From contig NZ_LMEV01000012.1 in the NCBI RefSeq assembly GCF_001426505.1, positions 97,812-161,811 of the forward strand: a stretch of DNA of 64,000 bases. Direction: 5' to 3'. The position numbers and the translations under genes are program-made. This document shows positions 44,584-57,041 of this stretch, piece after piece. Under the pieces are notes generated by a model. That model was not told where the DNA came from. It saw nothing but the letters and a program-made list of their open reading frames with translations, and searched no databases. The DNA comes from Variovorax sp. Root473 (GTDB lineage Bacteria > Pseudomonadota > Gammaproteobacteria > Burkholderiales > Burkholderiaceae_C). Position 1 is the stretch's first letter; the number at the start of each line of letters is the position of its first letter.

Positions 44584-46041
44584 TCAGGCCGCGTCCTTGC
44601 GCACGATCACCTGCCCGTTGCGCGCACCGCTGTGCACGCCGTGGCGCCACGTGACGGTGCCATTCACGATGACCGCATCGATGCCCTCAGCGGGCTGCGT
44701 CGGCGTTTCGTAGTTCGCGGTGTCGCGCACCGTCGCGGCATTGAAGACCACCACGTCGGCGTGATGGCCGACCTTGAGCGCGCCGCGCTCGTGCAGGCCG
44801 AAGTTGCGCGCCGTGAGCCCTGTCATCTTCCACACGGCCGTCTCCAGCGGGAACAGGCCCACGTCGCGGCTGTAGTGCCCCAGCACGCGCGGGAAGGTGC
44901 CCCACAGGCGCGGATGCGGCTTGTCGCCCAGCGGAATGCCGTCGGAGCCGATCATGGTTTCGTCGAAGGCGAGCACGCGTTGCACGTCGTCCTCGTCCAT
45001 CATGAAATAGATCGCGCTGCCGGGCGACAGGCGCAGCGCGGCCTCTTCGCCCGACACGCCCCATTCGGCCGCGATGTCCTTCAGGTCGCGGCCTGCGCAT
45101 TCGGGGTGCGGCACGCTGGAGGCAATGAGCACGCGCCCGTCCATCATCCCGCGGTCGGTGCGGATCATGGTGGAGCCTGCGGTGTACGGGTAGCAGTCGA
45201 GGCCGATGCACTGGTGCTTCATCGCTTCCTGGATGAAGGGCAGCGTGACCTTGGTCTTGCCGAAGTTCTGCGTGTTCTGCACCTTGTGGTGCGACACCAC
45301 CACCGGGATGTCGAGCGCGCGGCCGATCTGGAAGGTTTCTTCCAGCGACTGCATCACGCGGTCGCTTTCGTCGCGCATGTGCGTCACGTACAGCGCCTTG
45401 CGCGCCGTGAGCGGGCGGCCGACCTCGATGATCTCTTCGGTCGTCGCCTTCACGGCCGGCGGGTAGAAGGTGCCGGTCGACAGCCCGATCGCGCCGGCCT
45501 GCATGGCTTCTTCGACCAGCGCCTGCATGGCGGCAATCTCCTTGTCGGTCGCAGGCCGGTCGAGGTCGGACATGGTCACGGCGCGCAACGTCGAGTGGCC
45601 GACCATCGCCGCCACGTTGACCGACGAGGGCGTGGCGCGCAGCGCGTCGAGGTAGGCTGCAAACGTCGTGAAGCGGTCTTCCGGCGGCGTTTCGAGCAGG
45701 CTCAGCGGCATGGGCAGGTCCATGTCGGCGCGCAGCGGCGCGGCGCTGATGCCGCAGTTGCCCGCCACCACGGTGGTCACGCCCTGCGACACCTTGAACG
45801 GCATCTGCGCCTGCGACAGCACGGCCTGGTCGTCGTGCGTGTGCGAGTCGATGAAGCCGGGCGCGACGATGCGGCCCGTGGCGTCGAGCGTCTGGTCGGC
45901 GGTGTGGCCCGCGAGCTTGCCGATGGCGGCGATGCGGCCGTCGACGATGCCCACGTCGGCGTCGAAGCGCGGGGCCTTGGTGCCGTCGATCACGGTGCCG
46001 CCGTGGATCAAGAGGTCGTAGTGGGGTGTCTTGTCGGTCAT
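44584..46041 (-). CDS. D-aminoacylase / N-acyl-D-amino-acid deacylase
   Basis: A 485-residue zinc amidohydrolase that releases D-amino acids from N-acyl-D-amino acids. Metal ligands are H67 and H69 (FIDSHTHDD), C96 (AGNCGIS), H221 (THMRDES) and H251 (VSHHKVQN), and the catalytic acid is D367 (IGSDGIP). These match the characterised Alcaligenes enzyme (H67, H69, C96, H220, H250, D366) to within one position, so stereospecificity for D-substrates is well supported. It is the last gene of operon B, 13 bp after the DppF-type ATPase, and would act on imported acyl-D-amino acids or peptides. Confidence 0.93.
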   Translation of the reverse strand: MTDKTPHYDLLIHGGTVIDGTKAPRFDADVGIVDGRIAAIGKLAGHTADQTLDATGRIVAPGFIDSHTHDDQAVLSQAQMPFKVSQGVTTVVAGNCGISAAPLRADMDLPMPLSLLETPPEDRFTTFAAYLDALRATPSSVNVAAMVGHSTLRAVTMSDLDRPATDKEIAAMQALVEEAMQAGAIGLSTGTFYPPAVKATTEEIIEVGRPLTARKALYVTHMRDESDRVMQSLEETFQIGRALDIPVVVSHHKVQNTQNFGKTKVTLPFIQEAMKHQCIGLDCYPYTAGSTMIRTDRGMMDGRVLIASSVPHPECAGRDLKDIAAEWGVSGEEAALRLSPGSAIYFMMDEDDVQRVLAFDETMIGSDGIPLGDKPHPRLWGTFPRVLGHYSRDVGLFPLETAVWKMTGLTARNFGLHERGALKVGHHADVVVFNAATVRDTANYETPTQPAEGIDAVIVNGTVTWRHGVHSGARNGQVIVRKDAA

Positions 46042-46054
46042 GGGGGCAATGCTT

Positions 46055-48090
<2,036 letters not shown>

Positions 48091-48103
48091 GGCGCGTTCC
48101 TCT

Positions 48104-49018
48104 TCACAGCTGCCGCGCCAGGCGCGGGTCGAGCGCATCGCGCAGGCCGTCGCCGAGCAGGTTGATGGCCAGCACTGTAGCCGCCAGCAGCAGGCCCGGG
48201 TACAGGATGATGTGGAACGCCACGGTCACGAAGTTGCGGCCCTCGGCCATCATGTTGCCCCAGCTCGGCGTCTGCGAAGGCACGCCCACGCCGAGGAAGG
48301 ACAACGCGGCTTCGGTGAGCACGGCGGCGGCGGCGACGAAGGTGGCCTGCACCACCAGCGGCGCCACGATGTTCGGCAGCACGTGCCGCACGAGGATCAC
48401 CGGCAGCCGCGTGCCGACCGCATGCGCGGCCTCCACGAACAGCTGCTCGCGCAACGTGAGCGCCAGCGAGCGCACCAGCCGAACCACGCGCGGAATCTCG
48501 GGCACGGTGATGGCGATGATTACGGTGATGAGGCTGGCGCGCGTCACGGCCATGAGCGCAATGGCCAGCAGGATGCCGGGGATGGCCATGAGGCCGTCCA
48601 TCACCCGCATGATCGGTCCGTCGGCCCAGCGCACGAAGCCCGACACCAGGCCCAGCACGATGCCGAAGAAGGTGGCGAGCACGGCCACCGAGGCGCCGAC
48701 GATCATCGACACGCGACCGCCCCACACGGCACGGCTGAACACGTCGCGGCCGAGCGCGTCGGTGCCGAACCAGTGCTCGGCCGAGGCCGACTGCATGCGC
48801 GCCAGCGGATCGATGTCCTGCGGGTCGTGGGTGGCGATCCAGGGCGCGGCGATGGACAGCGCGGCCACCACGATCAGCAGCAGTGCGCCGACGATCAGCG
48901 TCGGGTGCTTGCGCACCCAGCGCCAGCGTGGGGGTACGAAAGGGGTGTCTTCGGCGGAGTCTGCGGCGGCGGCAGGAACCGGCGCATCGACCTCGCGCAA
49001 GGGCAGGGCAGTGGACAT
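48104..49018 (-). CDS. Peptide ABC importer permease, DppC type
   Basis: A 304-residue permease: helix 1 ([20 protein letters not shown]), periplasmic [20 protein letters not shown] and [13 protein letters not shown], the EAA loop [35 protein letters not shown] and [20 protein letters not shown]. The layout matches the operon A permease, but the periplasmic loops differ. It is 13 bp upstream of the DppD gene. Confidence 0.93.
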   Translation of the reverse strand: MSTALPLREVDAPVPAAAADSAEDTPFVPPRWRWVRKHPTLIVGALLLIVVAALSIAAPWIATHDPQDIDPLARMQSASAEHWFGTDALGRDVFSRAVWGGRVSMIVGASVAVLATFFGIVLGLVSGFVRWADGPIMRVMDGLMAIPGILLAIALMAVTRASLITVIIAITVPEIPRVVRLVRSLALTLREQLFVEAAHAVGTRLPVILVRHVLPNIVAPLVVQATFVAAAAVLTEAALSFLGVGVPSQTPSWGNMMAEGRNFVTVAFHIILYPGLLLAATVLAINLLGDGLRDALDPRLARQL

Positions 49019-49043
49019 GGCGTCGTGGGGCTCGTTCTTTGTT

Positions 49044-49979
49044 CTAGTACTGGATGCGCGGATCGAACAGGCGGTAGCTCAGGTCGATCAGCAGGTTGAT
49101 CAGCACATACACCCCCGCCGACAGCAGCAGCACGCTCTGGATCACCGGGTAGTCATGACGCTGCACCGAATCGATGACCAGCCGGCCCACGCCTGGAATG
49201 GCGAACACCGTCTCGGTGACCACCACGCCGCCGATCAGCAGCGCGATGCCCGCGCCGATGGTGGTCGCGATGGGAATGGCCGCGTTGCGCAGCGCATGGC
49301 CCAGCACCGGCAGCACGCCCAGGCCCTTGGCGCGCGCGGTGCGGATGTAGTCCTCGTGCAGCACCTCGAGCACGGTGGCGCGCGTCATGCGGGTCACCAG
49401 CGCGATGTACACCAGCGCCAGGTTCACGCAGGGCAGCACCAGCGCGCGCAGCCAGGCGCCGGGGCCTTCGGAGAAGTTCACGTAGCCCTGCACCGGAAAC
49501 CACGGCAGCTGCACCGCGAAGGTGTAGACCAGCAGGTAGCCCACGAGGAACACCGGCACCGAGAACGCCAGCACCGCGAACAGCATCACCAAGCGGTCGA
49601 TCCAGGTGCCCGCGCAGTAGGCCGCGAGCGTGCCCAGCGGCACGGCCGTCACCAGCGTGATGAGCATGGTCAGTGCCGCAATCGACACCGTCGGCTCCAG
49701 CCGCTGGCCGAGCAGCTGCGTCACGGGCACCTGCGTGAAGATCGAGGTGCCCAGGTCGCCGGTGAAGATCTTGCCGATCCACAGCCCGAACTGCTGCCAC
49801 AGCGGCAGGTTCAGACCGAGCGCGGCGCGCAGCTTGTCGATGTCTTCGGTGGTGGCGAGGTCGCCCGCGATGAGCGCGGCCGGATCGCCCGGCGACAGGT
49901 GGATCAGCAGGAACACCACCACGGCCACCACCGCCATCACCGGCAGCGTGGAAAGAAAGCGTCGAACGATGTAGCCCAT
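49044..49979 (-). CDS. Peptide ABC importer permease, DppB type
   Basis: A 311-residue permease: N-terminal helix (TLPVMAVVAVVVFLLIHLSP), GDPAALIAGDLATTEDI, FTQVPVTQLLGQRLEPTVS and the EAA loop YIRTARAKGLGVLPVLGHAL. It ends IDLSYRLFDPRIQY. It lies 16 bp after the binding protein gene and 25 bp before the DppC-type gene, within operon B. Confidence 0.93.
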   Translation of the reverse strand: MGYIVRRFLSTLPVMAVVAVVVFLLIHLSPGDPAALIAGDLATTEDIDKLRAALGLNLPLWQQFGLWIGKIFTGDLGTSIFTQVPVTQLLGQRLEPTVSIAALTMLITLVTAVPLGTLAAYCAGTWIDRLVMLFAVLAFSVPVFLVGYLLVYTFAVQLPWFPVQGYVNFSEGPGAWLRALVLPCVNLALVYIALVTRMTRATVLEVLHEDYIRTARAKGLGVLPVLGHALRNAAIPIATTIGAGIALLIGGVVVTETVFAIPGVGRLVIDSVQRHDYPVIQSVLLLSAGVYVLINLLIDLSYRLFDPRIQY

Positions 49980-49995
49980 GGTGGTGCGCGGCGGC

Positions 49996-51576
49996 TTACT
50001 TGTCGAGCATCCAGACGGTCGGCAGGCCGGCCCACATCTTGTCCAGCCCCTTGAGGCTGGCGCGTGCCGCGAACGCGGCCGAGTACTGGCCGGCGTTGAT
50101 GTATGGCACGGCCTCGTAGGCGCGTGTCTGGAAGGCGTCGAGCAGTTCCTTGCGCTTGGCCGGCACGGTTTCCTTCAGCCAGGCGGTGCGCAGTTCGTCG
50201 AGCTGCTTGTCGCAGGGCCAGCCGGGCAGCGTGTTGCCGCAGGCCGCGCCGAGGTAGGCGTTGGCGATGGGAGAGTTCACGTCGAACTCTCCGGCCACGG
50301 TGACGTACATGTTCCAGCCGCCCGCGTCGCCCGCGTCACGCTTGGCGCGGCGCGCGCCGATCGATGCCCAGTCCATGGTCTGGGCATCGACGTTCAGGCC
50401 GATGCTCTTCATGGTCTGCGCGGCCATCAGCGCCTCGGCGTTGAGGTAGGGCACGTCGCTGGGCACCATCAGCACCACCTTCTCTCCCTTGTAGCCGGCA
50501 TCGGCGAGCATCTTCTTTGCCTTGGCGACGTCGGCCTTGCGGAAGGGCTCGGCACCGGCCGAGGTGTCGTTGGGGCTGCCGCAGATGAACCAGGTGGCGC
50601 AGTAGGCCATGCGCATGTCCAGCGGGAAGCCCATGGCCGCGACGAAGCGTTCCTGGTTCACGGCCTGCAGCAGCGCCTGGCGCACCTTCGGGTTGTCGAA
50701 GGGCGGGTGCAGCTGGTTCATCACCAGGAAGCCCTGGTAGGCGCCGCCGGAGCCGATCTTGATGTTGCTGTCGGTGCGCAGCGGCGCGATGTAGTCGGGC
50801 GGAAGCTGCTCGATGTAGTCGACCTCGCCGCGCTTGAGCGCCGACACGGCGCTGTTGGCGTCGGGCAGGTAGAGCCATTCGACACGGTCGAGCGTGGTCT
50901 TCTTGCTGCCGGCCAGGCCGCTCGGCGGCTCGCTGCGCGCCACGTAGTTCGGGTTGCGCACGAACACCGTCTTGTTGCCCGGTACCCATTCGTCGCGCTT
51001 GAAGATGAAGGGCCCTGAGCCGACGACTTCGGTCAGCGGCGCGGTGGCCGGCAGCTTGGCGATGCGCTCGGGCAGGATCACCGGGGGAAAGCCTGAGGGC
51101 TTGGCCAGCGCATCGAGCACCATGCCGAAGGGCTCGTTGAGCGCGAGCGTGAAATTGCGCGCGTCGGTCGCCTTCCACTGCGCGCCGACGGCCGTCATGG
51201 CACGGCCCAGGCTGTCGCGCGCGGCCCAGCGCTGCAGCGACGCCACGGCATCGGCCGAGGTCACGGCGGTGCCGTCGGAAAACTTCAGGCCGGGGCGCAG
51301 CGTGAAGCTCCATTGCTTGCCGTCCTTCGAGGTCGTGTACTTCTCGACCATCTGCGGCTGCGGCTTGCCGGTGGCGTCCTGCGCGAACAGCGTGTCGTAC
51401 ACCATGTGGCCGAAGTTGCGCGAGATGTAGGCCGTGGTGAAGGTCGGGTCGAGGATCTTCAGGTCGGCATGCGCCACCACCTTGAGTGTCTTGGGCGGCG
51501 TTGTCTGGGCGAGCGCGGGAAGGCTGGCGGCTGAAAAGGCCAGGGCAGCGAGGGCGGCAAGCGTTCGTCGTTTCAT
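49996..51576 (-). CDS. Peptide ABC importer substrate-binding protein (family 5)
   Basis: A 526-residue periplasmic protein of the DppA/OppA family. The signal peptide is MKRRTLAALAALAFSAASLP with ALA-QTT cleavage, followed by LKVVAHADLKILDPTFTTAY, NFGHMVYDTLFAQDATGKPQ and WSFTLRPGLKFSDGTAVTSA. It is paralogous to the operon A binding protein. It is 42 bp downstream of the MlrC-like peptidase gene. Confidence 0.93.
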   Translation of the reverse strand: MKRRTLAALAALAFSAASLPALAQTTPPKTLKVVAHADLKILDPTFTTAYISRNFGHMVYDTLFAQDATGKPQPQMVEKYTTSKDGKQWSFTLRPGLKFSDGTAVTSADAVASLQRWAARDSLGRAMTAVGAQWKATDARNFTLALNEPFGMVLDALAKPSGFPPVILPERIAKLPATAPLTEVVGSGPFIFKRDEWVPGNKTVFVRNPNYVARSEPPSGLAGSKKTTLDRVEWLYLPDANSAVSALKRGEVDYIEQLPPDYIAPLRTDSNIKIGSGGAYQGFLVMNQLHPPFDNPKVRQALLQAVNQERFVAAMGFPLDMRMAYCATWFICGSPNDTSAGAEPFRKADVAKAKKMLADAGYKGEKVVLMVPSDVPYLNAEALMAAQTMKSIGLNVDAQTMDWASIGARRAKRDAGDAGGWNMYVTVAGEFDVNSPIANAYLGAACGNTLPGWPCDKQLDELRTAWLKETVPAKRKELLDAFQTRAYEAVPYINAGQYSAAFAARASLKGLDKMWAGLPTVWMLDK

Positions 51577-51618
51577 CGTCGGTTCTCCGGTCGGTGGGGC
51601 GAAAAAAGAAGAGGGAGT

Positions 51619-53070
51619 TCAGGCGGCGACGCCGATGGGCCACTTGGGCAGGCGGGCCTTGCGGTACGGCAGGGTGGTGAGGTCGAGCGTCACGGCGCCC
51701 GGTGCGCCGGCGTAGATCACGTGCTTGGCCACCTGCGAGTACGACGCGTAGAAGTGCTGCGACGACTTGACGACCACGATCTTCTTGGCCGCCAGGTCGC
51801 AGCCCAGTTGCGTGAACAGGTCGGTGCCCATGGCCTGGTTGCGCCGCGTGATCAGCACGATCTCGATGCCGTTGACCTCGACCAGCGCGCAGTCGCCCAT
51901 GGCCGTGGGCGTGTTCGACAGGCCCGTCATCACCAGGTCGTGCTGCAGCGCCTTCACGGTGCATTCAAGGTCGAGCGGATCGCCCGACAGCGGACTGATC
52001 TTGCCGCCGATGCGCATCTGCAGCCTGGCGCCCACACCGGCGTCGAAGGCGATGCGCACGGCGATCGGGTCCCACATCGGGCCCAGGGCCGCGTTGGTGA
52101 TGCCGCGTTCGAGCATGCGGCGCAGGATGAAGGTGGAGTCGCTCGCCGCGCCGCCGCCGGGGTTGTCGGCGCCGTCGGCCAGCACCACGGGGCCGCCGTC
52201 GAAGGCCAGTGCCTGGTCGAGCGATTCGTCGATGCCGGGGTAGTTCACCGTGAGGCCGTCGCGCATGGCGATGACCTCGTCGGCCAGCTGGCGCGCCAGT
52301 GCGTCGGCCTTGGCCTGGTCGCCGTCGGTGTAGACCAGCACCTTGGTGCCCATCTCGGGCACGTCGCCCCACGAGAAGCCGTGCGTGAGCGAGACCGAGA
52401 GCACGCCGTCCTTGCCTTCGAGCGCCTGCATGCGCTGCACGAAGCTGCGCGCCGGCTCGCGCGAGGTGTGGACGGTGACGATGATGTCGCAGTCGACCAT
52501 CGCGACTACCGGCTTGACCTTGCCTTCCACGGCCGCGGCGCAGATGTCGACCAGCTCCAGCCCGCGTTCGAGCACGTCGGTGTGCGGGTACTCCTTGAAG
52601 GAGACCATCACGTTGGCGTTGTCCACCATGGCGGGCGTGAGGTGGTTGTGCGGGTCGAGCTCGGCGCCGACGATGACGTCGGGCCCGACGATCTCCCGCA
52701 CGCGTACCAGCATGTCGCCTTCGCAATCGTCGTAGCCGTCGGCCACCATGGCGCCGTGCAGGCCGAGCAGCACCATGTCGACTGGCAGTGCCGCGCGCAG
52801 GTCGTTCAGCATTTCGTCGCGCAGCGTTTCGTACGCGTGGCGCGTGGTGATGCCACTGGGCTGCGCGCCCGCCACCATGCCTTCGAGCAGCGTCCAGCCT
52901 TTTTCCTTGCCGCGGATGCGTGCGGCCCACAGCGGACCCGAGTAGATCGTCAACGCATCGGGATGCTGGCCGGCGGGAAAGTAGCCGCGATCCTTGAAGG
53001 AGGCGATGCCGGTCGGCATCGGGCCGAAGGTGTTGGTTTCGGTCGCAAGAGAGGCACTGAAGACACGCAT
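51619..53070 (-). CDS. M81-family metallopeptidase (MlrC-like)
   Basis: A 483-residue member of the M81/MlrC family, named for the enzyme that finishes degradation of the linearised cyanobacterial peptide microcystin. Recognisable family segments are ATETNTFGPMPTG, MVLLGLHGAMVADGYDDCEG, ELDPHNHLTPAMVDNANVMV, SFKEYPHTDVLERG and VLADGADNPGGGAASDS. Asp/His/Glu residues in these loops are likely zinc ligands. In bacteria without microcystin degradation, MlrC-like enzymes may act on D-amino-acid-containing peptides, which fits the D-aminoacylase in the same operon (inference). Confidence 0.9.
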   Translation of the reverse strand: MRVFSASLATETNTFGPMPTGIASFKDRGYFPAGQHPDALTIYSGPLWAARIRGKEKGWTLLEGMVAGAQPSGITTRHAYETLRDEMLNDLRAALPVDMVLLGLHGAMVADGYDDCEGDMLVRVREIVGPDVIVGAELDPHNHLTPAMVDNANVMVSFKEYPHTDVLERGLELVDICAAAVEGKVKPVVAMVDCDIIVTVHTSREPARSFVQRMQALEGKDGVLSVSLTHGFSWGDVPEMGTKVLVYTDGDQAKADALARQLADEVIAMRDGLTVNYPGIDESLDQALAFDGGPVVLADGADNPGGGAASDSTFILRRMLERGITNAALGPMWDPIAVRIAFDAGVGARLQMRIGGKISPLSGDPLDLECTVKALQHDLVMTGLSNTPTAMGDCALVEVNGIEIVLITRRNQAMGTDLFTQLGCDLAAKKIVVVKSSQHFYASYSQVAKHVIYAGAPGAVTLDLTTLPYRKARLPKWPIGVAA

Positions 53071-53113
53071 GGTGATTTCTCGTGGGGAAGATTTGTAGGG
53101 GAGAAGGAACGGA

Positions 53114-54457
<1,344 letters not shown>

Positions 54458-54473
54458 CTAGAGAAAGCCAAGC

Positions 54474-55187
54474 GTGACTCCACACACAGGGAACCGGGGC
54501 GGGGCGAAGCCGAAGGAAGAGCCGCCCACGCTGGACCGCACCACTTTCGGCCATCGCCTGCGCACCGCGCGCAAGCGTTTCGGCTGGACGCTGGCGCAAC
54601 TGGCCGAGCGCTCCGGCGTGTCGATCACCACCATCTCGCGCGCCGAGCGGGGCCAGCTCGCGCTCGGCTACGAGAACTTCACCGCGCTGGGCCGCGCGCT
54701 CGAGATGGACATGAACGCCATGTTCGCGGGCGCCGGCGTCAAGCCCGAGCAGTTCGACGGTCCGGTCGTCACGCGCGCGGGCAAGGGCGTGGTCTACAAG
54801 GGGCTGGCCATCGCCTACGAGTTCCTGGGCACCACCGCCGCAGGCAAGCAGATGAGCCCCATCGTCGGCACCGTGCATGCGCGCCGCATCAACGGCCCCG
54901 AGGACTTCGTGCGGCATGCCGGCGAAGAGTTCGCGTACGTGCTGTCGGGCGAGATCGACGTGCACTTCGACAACGGGGAAGTGGTGCGCCTGGGGCGTGG
55001 CGATTCGCTGTATTTCGACAGCCGCCTCGGACACGCCTACGTGAGCGTGAGCCGCCAGCTCGCGAAGATCGTGGGCATGACCTCGGGGGAGAGCGGGCAC
55101 ATGAAGTCGGCGCGGGAGGCGCCGGCGTTGAAGCCAGTGCGCAAGACCGTGGCTGCGAAGAAGGCGGGACGGGGCGGGAAGAAGTGA
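54474..55187 (+). CDS. XRE-cupin transcriptional regulator
   Basis: A 237-residue regulator starting at GTG 54474, preceded by GAGAAAG. The Cro/C1-type helix-turn-helix lies at about residues 26-80 (RLRTARKRFGWTLAQLAERS, GVSITTISRAERG), and a cupin sensor domain at about 143-205 (HAGEEFAYVLSGEIDVHFDNG, LGRGDSLYFDSRLGHAY). A Lys/Arg-rich tail ends in KKAGRGGKK. Cupin-XRE proteins such as PuuR sense small metabolites. It is divergent from operon B, with three copies of a shared palindrome between them. Confidence 0.9.
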   Translation: MTPHTGNRGGAKPKEEPPTLDRTTFGHRLRTARKRFGWTLAQLAERSGVSITTISRAERGQLALGYENFTALGRALEMDMNAMFAGAGVKPEQFDGPVVTRAGKGVVYKGLAIAYEFLGTTAAGKQMSPIVGTVHARRINGPEDFVRHAGEEFAYVLSGEIDVHFDNGEVVRLGRGDSLYFDSRLGHAYVSVSRQLAKIVGMTSGESGHMKSAREAPALKPVRKTVAAKKAGRGGKK

Positions 55188-55504
55188 GTCGGTCGCCAGC
55201 CCCCGCGATCACCGTCTGTGCCTACGGCGCCGAGGCGACCTACAGCGGGGCCTGCGACTTCGCGTGGGATGCACCGCCCGTTGGGGGCCGACACAAGCTC
55301 ATGCTCTTCCTCGCACAAGGCGACGATTTCTCCCGCGAAGCGGAGGCCGCAGCGGAACTCGCGAAATTCGGATTCGTCGATCTTCACCTCATGGCAGGGC
55401 GCCCGCTGATGGTCGAGTCGCTGAACGATCCTCGGATGCACGCGTTCAGCAAGCACTACGAAGGCGCACTCGAGAACGGGTGTTCGATCGTCTGGTATCC
55501 GTAG
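55184..55504 (+). CDS. Hypothetical protein coupled to the XRE-cupin gene
   Basis: A 106-residue protein. The start GTG 55184 overlaps the stop of the regulator gene (GTGA) and is preceded by a purine-rich GGCGGGAAGAA, so translational coupling is likely. The sequence (ITVCAYGAEATYSGACDFAW, then FLAQGDDFSREAEAAAELAK and HYEGALENGCSIVWYP) is compact and looks folded, with two alpha/beta units, but no family is recognised. It has no signal or membrane helix. Confidence 0.65.
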   Translation: MSRSPAPAITVCAYGAEATYSGACDFAWDAPPVGGRHKLMLFLAQGDDFSREAEAAAELAKFGFVDLHLMAGRPLMVESLNDPRMHAFSKHYEGALENGCSIVWYP

Positions 55505-55552
55505 CCGCGAGCATCCGGCCAGAATCGACCATCCGACCGACATGAAGGAGCA

Positions 55553-55909
55553 ATGACGATGCCCGAGCACAAGATTTTCGCGATACCGTTCGCCAAGGTG
55601 TACCCGATGTACGTCCAGAAGGCGGAACGCAAGAATCGCACGAAGGCAGAGGTCGATGAAGTCATCTGCTGGCTCACCGGCTACGACGCGGCGGGGCTGC
55701 AGCAGCAGATCGAACAGCAGAACGATTTCAGGACCTTCTTCGCCCAGGCCCCGGCGCTGAATCCGAACCGCGCGCTGATCAAGGGCGTGGTGTGCGGCGT
55801 GCGCGTCGAGGAGGTGGAAGACCCGCTGATGCAGAAGATCCGCTACATGGACAAGCTGGTCGACGAGCTTGCGAAGGGGAAGGCGATCGAGAAGATTCTG
55901 CGGGCGTAG
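55553..55909 (+). CDS. DUF2200-family protein
   Basis: A 118-residue cytoplasmic protein strongly matching DUF2200 along its length: [60 protein letters not shown] and [20 protein letters not shown]. The family is widespread in bacteria and also found in some archaea, with unknown function. GAGCAATG precedes the start; a second ATG two codons on (55559) is possible. Confidence 0.9.
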   Translation: MTMPEHKIFAIPFAKVYPMYVQKAERKNRTKAEVDEVICWLTGYDAAGLQQQIEQQNDFRTFFAQAPALNPNRALIKGVVCGVRVEEVEDPLMQKIRYMDKLVDELAKGKAIEKILRA

Positions 55910-55918
55910 CGCGCGCCG

Positions 55919-55941
55919 GTCCCCGCACGCAATGCGGGGAC
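55919..55941. terminator. Hairpin between convergent DUF2200 and Bug genes
   Basis: A 9-bp stem (GTCCCCGCA 55919-55927 with TGCGGGGAC 55933-55941) closes a 5-nt loop. The T-rich tail is poor on both strands; a bidirectional terminator is plausible. Confidence 0.45.
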
Positions 55942-55951
55942 GTCGTTCCTG

Positions 55952-56992
55952 CTACTCGACCATCAGCCCCAACTCGCGCGTCATCTTCTGGTACGTCGGC
56001 CAGGTCTGCTGGATGAACTTCTGCAGTTCGACGCCGGTCCACGGCGGGCTTTCTACGCCCAGTTGCGTGAGCACGGTCTTCACGGGCTCAGACTTCGTCG
56101 ACGATTCAAGGGCCACCTCGGCGAGCCGCCGCACCACCTCCTTGGGCAGGTTGGCCGGGCCCAGCACCATGTTGCATTCCTTGAGGTTCTCGAACGCCGG
56201 CCCCGTGAAGCCTTCGTCGGCCCAGGTCGGAATGCCCGGGAGCAGCCGCTCCGAACGGTCGCCCGAGATCACGAGGATCGGCCGAAACGCGCCGCGCTGG
56301 ATGCCGGCTGCCATGCCGGCCATCGAACCGGCCCCCATGTCGATGTTGCCTGCCATCAGGTCGAACACCATCGGCCCCGTCCCCTTGTAGTTGACGAGAT
56401 CGAACTTGGCACCGGTCTGCTTGGCCAGCTGGCTCATCATCAATTGCCAACCTGAGCCGATGCCGTAGTTGCCGACAGACACCGGCCGCTTGCGCGCCAA
56501 CTCGATCAGCTCCTTGAAGTTCTTCACTGGCAGGTCTTTCTTGACGACCATGGGCGACGTGCCGGTGCTGAACGCGGCGATCGGTGTCAGGTCCTTGGTG
56601 GTGTCGAGCGGTACCTTCTTGAGCAGCACGGGTGCCTGCGCCAGTTGGCTGTGCAGTGTGATCAGCAGGGTGTAGCCGTCCGGTGCGGAGCGCGCCACGG
56701 CATCCGCCGCGATCATGCCGATGGCGCCGGGTCGGTTCTCCACGACCACGGGAACGCCGAGCCGGCCCGTCATGTATTCCGCGAGCGCGCGCGCGGTCGC
56801 ATCGTTGGACGAACCCGGTGCCTGCGCCGCGATGATCTTGATGGGCCGCGAAGGCCAGTCCTGCGCACGCGCCACGTCCGGAAGCCATCCGGCACCCAGC
56901 AGGCCCAGTCCGGTGCCAAGAAGGCGGCGGCGTTCCGCGCTCTCGGGGGCCGATGTCGATTCGATGTTCGTCGTCATGTGTGTCTCCGTCAT
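55952..56992 (-). CDS. Bug-family periplasmic solute-binding protein
   Basis: A 346-residue receptor of the tripartite-tricarboxylate type. A long leader with RRRLLGTGLGLLGAGW resembles a Tat-type signal. The mature part has WPSRPIKIIAAQAPGSSNDA, GVPVVVENRPGAIGMIAADA and VARSAPDGYTLL, all Bug landmarks. As usual, no TctAB permease is nearby. It is the last gene of the CoA operon, 49 bp after the lyase gene, and presumably binds the carboxylic acid that the operon degrades. Confidence 0.9.
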   Translation of the reverse strand: MTETHMTTNIESTSAPESAERRRLLGTGLGLLGAGWLPDVARAQDWPSRPIKIIAAQAPGSSNDATARALAEYMTGRLGVPVVVENRPGAIGMIAADAVARSAPDGYTLLITLHSQLAQAPVLLKKVPLDTTKDLTPIAAFSTGTSPMVVKKDLPVKNFKELIELARKRPVSVGNYGIGSGWQLMMSQLAKQTGAKFDLVNYKGTGPMVFDLMAGNIDMGAGSMAGMAAGIQRGAFRPILVISGDRSERLLPGIPTWADEGFTGPAFENLKECNMVLGPANLPKEVVRRLAEVALESSTKSEPVKTVLTQLGVESPPWTGVELQKFIQQTWPTYQKMTRELGLMVE

Positions 56993-57041
56993 TTTTGGGA
57001 ATCAGGTGTGCGTGCCGGGCCAAGGGGCCCGTGAAGCGCGG

